From assembly GCA_964434385.1 (NCBI GenBank), contig CAYSUW010000009.1:1-54060 (forward strand): a stretch of DNA of 54,060 nucleotides, read 5' to 3'. Positions 17,669 to 25,616 of this stretch are shown here, one piece after another. A program made the translations under genes and the position numbers. This stretch comes from GCA-002700125 sp964434385. GTDB lineage: Bacteria > Chloroflexota > Dehalococcoidia > Lucifugimonadales > Lucifugimonadaceae. The stretch's first letter is position 1; the number at the start of each line of letters is the position of its first letter. A model generated the notes under the pieces. It saw only the letters and a list, made by a program, of their open reading frames with translations, did not search any database and had not been told where the DNA came from.

Positions 17669-18160
17669 TTACGTTATTTTTTTATGATTTTTTAGTACAT
17701 AATTTATTGCTTCTATTCCTAATACTTTTACATCGTAGGGTGGTGAAAATTTCAATCCGTCAGTTCTTTTAAGAGGTAGAGATTTATCTAATTGTTCTTT
17801 AGTGACCCACTGCCAGTTATTTGGAATATTTCGATCATCAATATTAAGGCCAAAATAAATCATGTCTATATGTTCATGTAGTCCTGTTTTTGGATCTTTT
17901 ATTTTTTCTAACAAAATTGTATATGGAGGTTCGATTTGGCGAATTTCTTTCATATTTTTGGGTTTTTTATGTTCAATTATATTGATTTTCAAACCTGTTT
18001 CTTCCAATACTTCTCTTTTTGCAGCTTGTACTGGATCTTCATCTATTTCTATATGTCCTCCTGGTGGAAGCCAGGCACAAACTTTCTCATGCCAATGAAG
18101 GAGAATAGCTTTCTTAGGTAAGTCAACTACAAAAACAGTTGAAGTAAAATGTCTATCCAT
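17669..18160 (-). CDS. Nudix hydrolase
   Basis: The 163-residue protein carries a perfect Nudix box: G followed by five residues, E, seven residues, then REVLEETGL. This begins at GHIEIDE near residue 35 and binds the catalytic divalent cation. The N terminus (TSTVFVVDLPKKAILLHWHEKVCAWLPPGG) is the standard first strands of the fold. Nudix enzymes split nucleoside diphosphates linked to other groups; the substrate cannot be read. It lies 36 nt upstream of ilvD on the same strand, and the upstream Ldh-type gene ends 41 nt before its start, so it may belong to that operon. Confidence 0.88.
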   Translation of the reverse strand: MDRHFTSTVFVVDLPKKAILLHWHEKVCAWLPPGGHIEIDEDPVQAAKREVLEETGLKINIIEHKKPKNMKEIRQIEPPYTILLEKIKDPKTGLHEHIDMIYFGLNIDDRNIPNNWQWVTKEQLDKSLPLKRTDGLKFSPPYDVKVLGIEAINYVLKNHKKIT

Positions 18161-18201
18161 ATTTTTTATTCTAAGTATTTATTAGAAAGGATTTAAAATT
18201 G

Positions 18202-19308
18202 TTATTTAATAATATCAAAATCTATTTTTAATTCTGAACATATATTTTCAAACCAACTAATTACTTCTGGATGTAGAGGTATTCCGCGTTCTAGTCTTTC
18301 TATCGATGCTTCATGTTCAGGTAAACCTGCGTACAGTACTCTTTCATGACCTGGAGCTGTAGGTAATTCTCTTAATGATTTTAGATATTTATCCATTAGT
18401 TCTTTAAAGACGTCTATATCTATAAAAGCTTCAACTGAATAAGCAGCTACAAAGTGATTTTGATGTAGAACATTATTACTAAGAGGACCAGCAAGATTTC
18501 CGTTTAAGATTGATCCTAAAATATCTACTACAACTCCGAGAGAGTAACCTTTATGCGATCCTAATTCTCTTGTTGCACCTAATGGTAGTTGTAGTAATCT
18601 CTCCTCATCTGGATCGTTACTTGATTTCAAGTTGAAATTTTCCATTATTGGGTTTCCGTTTTTATCAGCTACCCATCCGGGTGCTAATTGAACCCCTAGT
18701 CTTTGAGCAAGCCTTATTTTATTTGTAGCGATGGTACTTGTTGCAGCATCAAAAATAAATGGAACTTCATCTTTTGCAGGAGCAGCTAATGCAATCGGGT
18801 TTGTACCTAGTACTGCTTTAGAAGCAAATGTTGGGACAACACCGCTAGAAGAAGAAGTCATGCATACTCCAATCATGTCATGCTCAAGAGCTTTAGCTGC
18901 ATGATAGCCAGCCATTCCCAAATGTCTTCCATTTCCCATAGATACCATTCCTACTCCTGTTTTTTTTGCTTTTTCGATAGCAATATCCATACATTGAGGA
19001 GCTACTATAAGCCCCAACCCTTCATCACAATCTACAGTTGCACAAGAAGCTGTTTCTCTAATTATTTTCCATTTAGCATCTGGTTTAGCTATTCCGTCGT
19101 CATAATATTGTAGATATCTTCGTAACATGTTAGAAACTCCATGAGTATCTACTCCTTTGATATCAGCTGCTAACAATACATCTGTAGCAATTTTAGAATC
19201 TTTGTTTGAAATCTCTCTACTCTGGAAAATTTTTTCTACTACATTTTTTAATTTCAGATGATCAACGCGAATTGCAATGTCATCAGGCACATGAAATCTT
19301 TCGAGCAT
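18202..19308 (-). CDS. Ldh2-family malate/L-lactate/ureidoglycolate-type dehydrogenase
   Basis: The 368-residue protein belongs to the Ldh_2 (MDH2) family of NAD(P)-dependent dehydrogenases. Recognisable segments are DIKGVDTHGVSNMLRRYLQYYDDG, GMVSMGNGRHLGMAGYHAAKALEHDMIGVCMTSSSS (with the catalytic-region histidine) and GSHKGYSLGVVVDILGSILNG. Members oxidise 2-hydroxy acids such as malate, lactate, sulfolactate or 2,3-diketo-gulonate; the substrate is not decided here. It follows the 3-hydroxyisobutyrate-dehydrogenase-like gene by 29 nt on the same strand, suggesting joint use in hydroxy-acid catabolism. Confidence 0.88.
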   Translation of the reverse strand: MLERFHVPDDIAIRVDHLKLKNVVEKIFQSREISNKDSKIATDVLLAADIKGVDTHGVSNMLRRYLQYYDDGIAKPDAKWKIIRETASCATVDCDEGLGLIVAPQCMDIAIEKAKKTGVGMVSMGNGRHLGMAGYHAAKALEHDMIGVCMTSSSSGVVPTFASKAVLGTNPIALAAPAKDEVPFIFDAATSTIATNKIRLAQRLGVQLAPGWVADKNGNPIMENFNLKSSNDPDEERLLQLPLGATRELGSHKGYSLGVVVDILGSILNGNLAGPLSNNVLHQNHFVAAYSVEAFIDIDVFKELMDKYLKSLRELPTAPGHERVLYAGLPEHEASIERLERGIPLHPEVISWFENICSELKIDFDIIK

Positions 19309-19337
19309 TTTGATATTCCTTTTAAATTAATTAGAGA

Positions 19338-20228
19338 TTATTTTTTAACTTCTATCGTAGATTGCTCTTCAACAAACTGTAGAATACCAGAGTGATCAAG
19401 TTTTCCTTTTCCATTCAAAACAAGTGAAGTAAGTACTTGATGAAGGTTAGCAGTTACTTGCAAAGGGACATTTAGTTCATTAGCAGTTTGTATGGCATTT
19501 GTAATGTCTTTCAGATGTAATTCGATTCTAAACCCAGGATCAAAATTTCTATTGAACATCATAGGAGCTTTAGCATTCATTACATTACTTCCTGCTAGTC
19601 CACCTTTTATAGCATTAAATACTGTTTCAGGGTCTAATCCCGCTTTTGTAGTTAAAACTAATGCTTCAGATAAAGCATGGATGTTTGCTCCAACTATTAT
19701 CTGGTTTGCTAATTTTGTAAAATTTCCAGCCCCTATATCTCCACAGAGTACTGAAGAAGATCCTAAGATTTCTAAAATGGGTTTACTTCTTTCAAAAGAA
19801 GAAGAATTTCCTCCTACCATTATAGCTAGTGTTCCTTCTATAGCACCAGGCTCTCCTCCAGAAACAGGAGCATCTATAAACTCTACACCTTTCTTCTCAC
19901 ATTCTTTAGCTATTTTTTGTGAGACAAGTGGAGAAATAGAACTCATGTCAATTATTAAATTGCCTTTAGTGGCACCATTCAATATTCCATTTTCACCAAG
20001 AATTGCATTTTCAGACTGAGGAGAATTTTGCACCATCACAATTATTACATCACTGTTTTCGGCAACCTCTTTAGGAGATGAGGAAATACCTGCACCTTTT
20101 TCTGCTAGAGAACTTAGATTTTCACTTATTAAATCATATGCATTAACTGAGTATTCTGCTTCTAACATATTCGATGCCATTGGTTTCCCCATAATTCCTA
20201 GACCAACGAAACCTATTTTTTCTTTCAT
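19338..20228 (-). CDS. NAD(P)-dependent 3-hydroxyisobutyrate dehydrogenase-type reductase
   Basis: The protein of about 296 residues has the N-terminal Rossmann motif GFVGLGIMGKPMASNM and the family signature DAPVSGGEPGAIEGTLAIMVGG. The catalytic lysine lies in GNFTKLANQIIVGANI, followed by the all-helical C-terminal dimerisation domain. It could be 3-hydroxyisobutyrate dehydrogenase or tartronate semialdehyde reductase (GarR type), which are hard to separate by eye. The ATG at 20228 is chosen because AGGAG lies at ideal distance. A TTG at 20249 in frame would add seven residues that include the ribosome-binding sequence itself. Likely first gene of an operon with the Ldh2-family gene. Confidence 0.87.
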   Translation of the reverse strand: MKEKIGFVGLGIMGKPMASNMLEAEYSVNAYDLISENLSSLAEKGAGISSSPKEVAENSDVIIVMVQNSPQSENAILGENGILNGATKGNLIIDMSSISPLVSQKIAKECEKKGVEFIDAPVSGGEPGAIEGTLAIMVGGNSSSFERSKPILEILGSSSVLCGDIGAGNFTKLANQIIVGANIHALSEALVLTTKAGLDPETVFNAIKGGLAGSNVMNAKAPMMFNRNFDPGFRIELHLKDITNAIQTANELNVPLQVTANLHQVLTSLVLNGKGKLDHSGILQFVEEQSTIEVKK

Positions 20229-20373
20229 TTCTCCTCCAATTGATTGCAAATAAATCTATATGTTTATTATGTTTTCCTACAGATAAAAACACAAGTAAAA
20301 TATCTTATTTTATAACTATAAGTATTATTTGTTAGAATTATTTGTATTCATTTAATTACAAGGATTTATCATA

Positions 20374-20475
20374 GTGAAACAACTTTCTACAGGAGTAGCC
20401 AACAGAGTTACTGTAAGAGCAGAATATCCTAATCAAGTTAATAACTCTCTAGTTTTCAACTTTCAAAAGGACTAA
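20374..20475 (+). CDS. Short ORF upstream of FAD oxidoreductase (33 aa, uncertain)
   Basis: A GTG at 20374, with AAGGA 9 nt before it, opens 33 codons ending in TAA at 20473-20475, immediately before the next gene. The segment VTVRAEYPNQV resembles the first strand of ACT domains in NAD-dependent malic enzymes, but the rest does not continue that domain. It could be a small leader-type peptide coupled to the oxidoreductase, the remnant of a lost gene, or chance. There is no other support for translation. Confidence 0.3.
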   Translation: MKQLSTGVANRVTVRAEYPNQVNNSLVFNFQKD

Positions 20476-21588
20476 TTGATAATGAAAATTGGTATTATAG
20501 GTGGTGGGATTGTAGGCTCTTCATCAGCATATTATTTGTCTAAATTTGGATATAATCCAGTTGTGATTGAGAAAGATGGAGTAGCATCTCATGCTTCTGG
20601 TTTTGCACAAGGTGGATTGAATCCAAATGTAAATCCCTACTCAATTGATTTTGAATTACATCAACTTGCATGGGATTTACATAACGAAATAGAACAAGAT
20701 TCTTATTTGAAAAATTTTTTTAACCCTGAATATGTGAAAAAAAGCATTATTCTTTTGGCAACTAAACGTAAAGAACAAATGCTTTTTAAGACATTATTAA
20801 AGACATTTTCAAATAGAGTTTCTAGTTCTACAAGATGGCTAAATTCTAAAGAAATTAGAGAAATTGATTCAAGGGTATCAGGAGAAATTTTGGGGGGAGT
20901 TTATTATGAAGATTATATGGAAGTGAATTCTCTCAAATTATCAGAACTTTTTCTTAAAGCTTCTCTGGAAATGGGTTCAGAATATATATTAGGAGAAGTA
21001 GATAAAATTTCAATAAAAAATGGAAAAGTTGTAGGTGTAGAAGTAAATGGTGAAGAAATTTTTTTTGATGTACTTTTAATAGCTTCAGGACCTTGGAGTA
21101 GTTCATTATTAGAAAAGAGTGGAATATCCCTTCCTTTAATTCCTATAAAAGGGCAAATATTAAGAATTGAAAACCCAGGTCTAAAATACCAAGTGGCTTT
21201 TTCTTGGGGCAAAGATTATCTCACTCAAAAAGAAGATGGATTACTATGGATAGGGACTACTGAGGAAGAAGTAGGTTTCGATGATAATATTACTGTTAAA
21301 GGAAAAGAAGAAATTCTGAATTCAGTAGAAAAAATTTTTCCTATGATAAGAGAACTGAATATTCTTAAACAAACTGCTTGTCTCAGACCAGTAACTCAAG
21401 ATAATCTTCCTGTAATTTCTGAAACTAATATTTCTGGTTTATATATTGGTACAGTCACAGGAAGAAAGGGTATTAAGTTAGGTCCAGCTATTGGAAATTT
21501 GGTTTCTAGGATGATTATAGGTAAAGATTTACAGTTAGATGTTTCAAATTTTTCTTTGAATAGATTCAATGGTATTGCTAAACCCTAA
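20476..21588 (+). CDS. DAO-type FAD-dependent oxidoreductase (glycine/D-amino-acid oxidase-like)
   Basis: The 370-residue protein begins with the FAD-binding GIIGGGIVGSSSAYYLSKFGYNPVVIEK and a SHASGFAQGGLNP loop typical of glycine/sarcosine/D-amino-acid oxidases (DAO family). The C-terminal FAD contact GLYIGTVTGRKGIKLGPAIG is present. Soluble members oxidise secondary or primary amines, passing electrons to oxygen or another acceptor. The substrate is open. The start is uncertain: TTG at 20476 has AGG 5 nt upstream, while the ATG at 20482 is two codons later. The tail of the gene contains the candidate promoter of the pyr operon. Confidence 0.87.
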   Translation: MIMKIGIIGGGIVGSSSAYYLSKFGYNPVVIEKDGVASHASGFAQGGLNPNVNPYSIDFELHQLAWDLHNEIEQDSYLKNFFNPEYVKKSIILLATKRKEQMLFKTLLKTFSNRVSSSTRWLNSKEIREIDSRVSGEILGGVYYEDYMEVNSLKLSELFLKASLEMGSEYILGEVDKISIKNGKVVGVEVNGEEIFFDVLLIASGPWSSSLLEKSGISLPLIPIKGQILRIENPGLKYQVAFSWGKDYLTQKEDGLLWIGTTEEEVGFDDNITVKGKEEILNSVEKIFPMIRELNILKQTACLRPVTQDNLPVISETNISGLYIGTVTGRKGIKLGPAIGNLVSRMIIGKDLQLDVSNFSLNRFNGIAKP

Positions 21589-21603
21589 ATTTGATGCTAA
21601 AGT
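21575..21603 (+). promoter_or_regulatory. Candidate promoter of the pyr operon
   Basis: TTGCTA (21575-21580) and TAAAGT (21598-21603) are spaced by 17 nt, and a TG lies one base before the second hexamer as in extended -10 promoters. Start of transcription would be near 21610, some 20 nt before the PyrR-binding hairpin. The match is moderate and the DNA is AT-rich. Confidence 0.35.
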
Positions 21604-21630
21604 TCTTGAGAATTAATTTGAACCTTTAAT

Positions 21631-21719
21631 CCAGTCCAGTGAGGCTGGCAAGGAGATAAATCTGATGGTATTTATAAAATATATGCCTTTAAACTCCCTT
21701 GTTTCCTACAAGGTTTTTT
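21631..21719 (+). promoter_or_regulatory. PyrR-dependent attenuator (binding loop, antiterminator, terminator)
   Basis: The leader contains AGTCCAGTGAGGCT (21633-21646), a complete match to the known PyrR-binding consensus ARUCCNGNGAGGYU. It is held in a hairpin with CCAG (21631-21634) pairing CTGG (21645-21648). Downstream, CCTTGT (21697-21702) pairs with ACAAGG (21708-21713), followed by six T residues, an intrinsic terminator. CAAGGAG (21649-21655) can instead pair with CTCCCTTG (21694-21701), giving an antiterminator that destroys the terminator. By the established mechanism, UMP-loaded PyrR stabilises the first hairpin and favours termination. The AAGG of the terminator's 3' arm also sits 7 nt before the pyrR start codon as its likely ribosome binding site. 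Confidence 0.9.
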
Positions 21720-21720
21720 A

Positions 21721-22293
21721 ATGAATTCTTTATTAAATGAAGAATTGTCCCAAAAAGTTTTAATGACATCTAATCAAGTCACTAAAGCTTTAATAAGAAT
21801 TTCTCATGAAATATATGAGAAACATGATGATTTTGATAACTTAATTCTTCTTGGTATTCTAACTCGTGGTGTTCATATTTCTAATAGAATTGTAGAAATA
21901 TTAAACCAACTTTATTCTGTAAATATTAAATCTTCAACATTGGATCCGAAATATTATAGAGATGATGTTAATTATACTAATCAGGAAACTTCAAAATTCT
22001 CCAAAATTTCTGAAGATTTAGAAAACAAAGTTGTCATCTTGGTAGATGATGTACTGTTTACAGGACGAACTACTAGAGCATGTTTGAATGCTATCGTGGA
22101 TTTTGGAAGACCTAGAGCGGTCAAGTTAGCTGTATTAATTGATAGAGGACATAGAGAATTACCAATTAGGCCTGATTTTATTGGTAAAAATATTCCTACT
22201 AGTAGAGAAGAAGTTGTTAAAGTCTTTTTAGAAGAAGAAGATTCTAAAGATGAAGTTGTAATCATTAACCAAAAACAAATATTGGAAAAATGA
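21721..22293 (+). CDS. pyrR: Bifunctional pyr operon regulator / uracil phosphoribosyltransferase
   Basis: The 190-residue protein is PyrR. The PRPP-binding loop VILVDDVLFTGRTTRACLNAI is at about residues 105-125, and ILGILTRGVHISNRI matches the family's N-terminal substrate loop. PyrR binds pyr mRNA in response to UMP and causes attenuation; most also have weak uracil phosphoribosyltransferase activity. The gene starts one base after the leader's terminator T run. Its stop overlaps the ATG of pyrB (ATGA), so it leads the operon it controls. The RNA site in the leader and the protein together confirm the autoregulatory circuit. Confidence 0.95.
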   Translation: MNSLLNEELSQKVLMTSNQVTKALIRISHEIYEKHDDFDNLILLGILTRGVHISNRIVEILNQLYSVNIKSSTLDPKYYRDDVNYTNQETSKFSKISEDLENKVVILVDDVLFTGRTTRACLNAIVDFGRPRAVKLAVLIDRGHRELPIRPDFIGKNIPTSREEVVKVFLEEEDSKDEVVIINQKQILEK

Positions 22294-23189
22294 GTTTAAT
22301 AGATACAGGACAGCTGAATAAAAAAGATATAAGAAGGTTAATAGATAGAGCTGAATATTTTAAGAAAATTTCCTTAAAAAAAGAAAAAAGAGAATTGTTT
22401 TTAAAAGATAAAATTATTACTACTGTGTTTTTTGAGCCTAGTACTAGAACTAAAACATCATTTGAGATTGCTGGGAAAATACTTGGAGCAGAAGTTGTAC
22501 ATCTTCAAGTAGATCATTCTGCAGTATTAAAAGGAGAGTCTTTTTTAGATACTATTAGAACTTTAAATTCAATGCCTATTGATGGTTTGATTTTGAGGCA
22601 CTCGGTAAGTGGTGCCGCACATTTTGCTGAACAACATCTTGATGTTCCTGTAATTAATGCAGGAGATGGTAGTTATGCTCATCCTACTCAAGCATTAGGA
22701 GACTTATATACTTTAAATGAGACTTATGGATATTTAGAAGGTCTTAAAATTACTATTGTAGGAGATATCTTACATAGCAGAGTATCTAGATCTTCAGTGC
22801 AAACTTTTATAGAAATGGGATGCGATGTCAAATTATGTGGTCCTGAAGAATTTCTTCCAAAAGATAATTTCAATTATGGAGAAATAGTTACTACTAATCT
22901 GAATGAAGCATTGAAAGATGCAGATGTTGTGATGGCACTAAGAATTCAGAAAGAGAGATTAGATGTAACAGAAAAAATTGATTTTAATGACTACATTTCT
23001 AATTATCAAATAAATAAGGAAAATTTGGGACAAGCAAAATTAATGCATCCAGGACCAGTCAATCAGGGTATAGAGATTGAGATAGGTTTAGTAAATGATT
23101 CAAGATCATTAATAGAATTACAAGTTTATAACGGTTTATTTATGAAAATGGCAGTTCTACAAGAATATTTGAGTGGTGAAAATGAATAG
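22290..23189 (+). CDS. pyrB: Aspartate carbamoyltransferase catalytic subunit
   Basis: The 299-residue protein carries the carbamoyl-phosphate site FFEPSTRTKTSFE and the C-terminal LMHPGPVNQGIEI, both diagnostic of ATCase (the ornithine enzyme reads differently). It forms carbamoyl aspartate from carbamoyl phosphate and aspartate. No pyrI regulatory subunit is present, as is usual for PyrR-regulated operons. It overlaps pyrR by 4 nt and pyrC by about 8 nt. Confidence 0.96.
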   Translation: MSLIDTGQLNKKDIRRLIDRAEYFKKISLKKEKRELFLKDKIITTVFFEPSTRTKTSFEIAGKILGAEVVHLQVDHSAVLKGESFLDTIRTLNSMPIDGLILRHSVSGAAHFAEQHLDVPVINAGDGSYAHPTQALGDLYTLNETYGYLEGLKITIVGDILHSRVSRSSVQTFIEMGCDVKLCGPEEFLPKDNFNYGEIVTTNLNEALKDADVVMALRIQKERLDVTEKIDFNDYISNYQINKENLGQAKLMHPGPVNQGIEIEIGLVNDSRSLIELQVYNGLFMKMAVLQEYLSGENE

Positions 23190-24504
23190 TTCATTATCAA
23201 AGTTTTCTGTAATCAAAAATGTTAGATTAAAAGATAATAGTTCTAATATTAGTGGAAATTTTTTCGATGTTTTAATAAAAGATTCTTTAATTGAAGATGT
23301 GATTCCAAGTAGGTTAGATTCTTCTTATGAAAATTTTCTAGAGATAGATGGACAAGGTGATATTTTATCTCCAGGTTTTATAGATCTTCATGCTCATTTC
23401 AGAGATCCTGGATTTACTTATAAAGAAGATTTTAAGTCTGGTTCTGATGCAGCCGTAAATGGAGGTTTTACTACAGTAGTTTTAATGCCAAATACAAATC
23501 CATCTATTGATAATTCAGAGATCCTTGAGGATCAATATAAAAGATCAAAGGATTTATCAGTAAGATTGTTACACACTGGTTGTTTAACAAAAGAAAGAAA
23601 AGGAAACTCTCTTTTAGATTTTCAAGAATTCAATTCAATGATTGAAAAAGGTTGTATTGGGTTTTCTGATGATGGGGATCATTTAAAAGAGTCATCAATG
23701 ATTGAAAAAGCACTGAAGTTTTTTTCTGGTAGAGTCCCATTGATGGATCATGCTGAAGATGATTTATTATCGAATGAAGGAGTAATGAATGAAGGTGTAA
23801 TATCTTCAAGATTAGGACTTACAGGAAGACCTAAATCAGCTGAGATAAGAGCTGTGAAACAGAATTTGGAAATTGCTCAAAAAACTGGAGGATGGATTCA
23901 TCTTCAACATTTATCATGTGAAGAATCTGTAGATTTAGTAAAAGAAGCAAAAAATAATGGAGTAAATGTCACATCTGAGGTGACTCCACATCATATTCTT
24001 TATACTGAAGATTATATTGAAACTTATAAGTTTGACTCTCAATTTAAAGTCAATCCTCCTTTAAGAACTGAAAAAGATAGACTGAAATGCTTGGAAGGAC
24101 TTAAGGCAGGAATAATTGATGTAGTAGCCACTGATCATGCTCCTCATTCAGACATAGAAAAAATGAATATATTTAGTGAAACTCCTTCGGGGATTAACGG
24201 TTTAGAGAATGCTTTTGGATTAGTTGCCTCACAGATAGGAATAGCTAAAGCGATAGAAAAGATGTCTGAAAAACCAGCACAAATTATCAATAAAATATCA
24301 GGGTTAAAAATTGGAGAAATAAAGAAAGGATTCTGTGCTGATTTTACTATGATAAGTGATCAAAAATGGAATATGGATTCAATTGAAATAAAATCAAAAA
24401 GTAAGAATTATTTGAATCAATATTCTACACACAAAGGAGGTATTTTTTTAAAAGGAAAACCACTTTATACAATATTTAAAGGCGAAGTTATAAATAATGA
24501 ATGA
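23182..24504 (+). CDS. pyrC: Dihydroorotase (class I)
   Basis: The protein of about 440 residues is a class I dihydroorotase. The metal motif is PGFIDLHAHFRDPGFTYKED, then NGGFTTVVLMPNTNP, the bridging region, and VATDHAPHS near residue 315. It cyclises carbamoyl aspartate to dihydroorotate. ATG at 23182 is preferred because GGTGA lies just before it; GTG codons at 23173 and 23176 are alternatives adding three or two residues. It overlaps the 3' end of pyrB and its own end overlaps carA by 8 nt, so translation of the operon is coupled. Confidence 0.95.
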   Translation: MNSSLSKFSVIKNVRLKDNSSNISGNFFDVLIKDSLIEDVIPSRLDSSYENFLEIDGQGDILSPGFIDLHAHFRDPGFTYKEDFKSGSDAAVNGGFTTVVLMPNTNPSIDNSEILEDQYKRSKDLSVRLLHTGCLTKERKGNSLLDFQEFNSMIEKGCIGFSDDGDHLKESSMIEKALKFFSGRVPLMDHAEDDLLSNEGVMNEGVISSRLGLTGRPKSAEIRAVKQNLEIAQKTGGWIHLQHLSCEESVDLVKEAKNNGVNVTSEVTPHHILYTEDYIETYKFDSQFKVNPPLRTEKDRLKCLEGLKAGIIDVVATDHAPHSDIEKMNIFSETPSGINGLENAFGLVASQIGIAKAIEKMSEKPAQIINKISGLKIGEIKKGFCADFTMISDQKWNMDSIEIKSKSKNYLNQYSTHKGGIFLKGKPLYTIFKGEVINNE

Positions 24505-25615
24505 ACATAAAACTGCTTTTTTGTTTTTAGATGATGGATCTATTTTTAATGGTGAAAATATAGGTTTTAATCAAGAATCTAGTGGAGAGGTTGTTTTTAA
24601 TACTTCTATGACTGGATATCAGGAAATGCTAACTGATCCTTCTTATGGAGGACAAATACTTATAGCTACTTATCCTTTAATAGGGAATTATGGGATTAAT
24701 GAATATTTCAATGAATCAAGTAAGATTCAAGTCAATGGTTTTATAGTCAGATCGATATGTGATTATCCATTTCATAATTTATCTACTTCTTCACTTAGTG
24801 AATTTTTGATTGATAATAAAGTGCCTGCAATTTCTGAAATAGATACTAGAGCTGTAACTAGAAAAATTCGTGATAAAGGTGTTATGAAAGGATTGATAAC
24901 TATTGATAGTGATAAAGAAAGAGCATCAAGAATTTTAGATATGGCAGAGGATTATGATGAAAAAGATTTTGTATCAGAAGTTTCAACAAAAAAACCTTAT
25001 GTTTATATTAATCCACAAGAAAAAAATATCAGAACAAAATTTAATGTTGTTCTTATAGATCTTGGTGTAAAAAGAAACATTTTGAGGATTCTTGATTCTA
25101 GAGATTGTAAGATAACGGTACTACCTTGGAATTCAAGTAAGGAAACAATTCTAAGTTTTAATCCAGATGGAATTATTTTTTCCCCAGGTCCTGGTGATCC
25201 TTCTCGTTTAGAAAATGTTGTGAATGTAGCTAAAGAAATTATTGGTTCTGTGCCAATTATGGGTATATGTTTAGGTCATCAAATTATTGCAAGAGCATTT
25301 GGTTTTGATACTTTTAAGTTACATTTTGGTCATAGAGGAGGTAATCAACCAGTAAAAGATTTACTTAGAGGAAAAGTTTATCCCACAGCTCAAAATCATG
25401 GTTATGCTGTCAAAGCTGATTCTTTTAACGATGATATTGAAATTAGTCATATTAACTTAAATGATCAAACTATTTCTGGCCTAATTAATAAAAAACACTC
25501 TGTGATAACACTTCAATATCATTCTGAAGCATCTCCAGGTCCTCAAGATTCAGAATATTTATTTGATGACTTTATAACTATTATGAAAAATTTTAATACA
25601 AAAATAAAAAATTAA
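24497..25615 (+). CDS. carA: Carbamoyl-phosphate synthase small subunit
   Basis: The 372-residue protein has the CarA N-terminal domain (FLDDGSIFNGENIGF, MTGYQEMLTDPSYGGQI) and a class I glutamine amidotransferase domain. The nucleophilic cysteine lies in IMGICLGHQIIARAFG, with the catalytic His/Glu in LQYHSEASPGP. It hydrolyses glutamine and channels ammonia to CarB. It overlaps pyrC and is followed by carB after 1 nt. Its place in the pyr operon suggests that arginine and pyrimidine synthesis share one PyrR-controlled enzyme. Confidence 0.96.
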   Translation: MNEHKTAFLFLDDGSIFNGENIGFNQESSGEVVFNTSMTGYQEMLTDPSYGGQILIATYPLIGNYGINEYFNESSKIQVNGFIVRSICDYPFHNLSTSSLSEFLIDNKVPAISEIDTRAVTRKIRDKGVMKGLITIDSDKERASRILDMAEDYDEKDFVSEVSTKKPYVYINPQEKNIRTKFNVVLIDLGVKRNILRILDSRDCKITVLPWNSSKETILSFNPDGIIFSPGPGDPSRLENVVNVAKEIIGSVPIMGICLGHQIIARAFGFDTFKLHFGHRGGNQPVKDLLRGKVYPTAQNHGYAVKADSFNDDIEISHINLNDQTISGLINKKHSVITLQYHSEASPGPQDSEYLFDDFITIMKNFNTKIKN

Positions 25616-25616
25616 T

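Noticed and set aside
19492..20019. Plus-strand open frame of 175 codons opposite the HIBADH-type gene
   Set aside because: It is long by chance because the real gene has few stops in the opposite frame; the protein is proline- and serine-rich without any domain.
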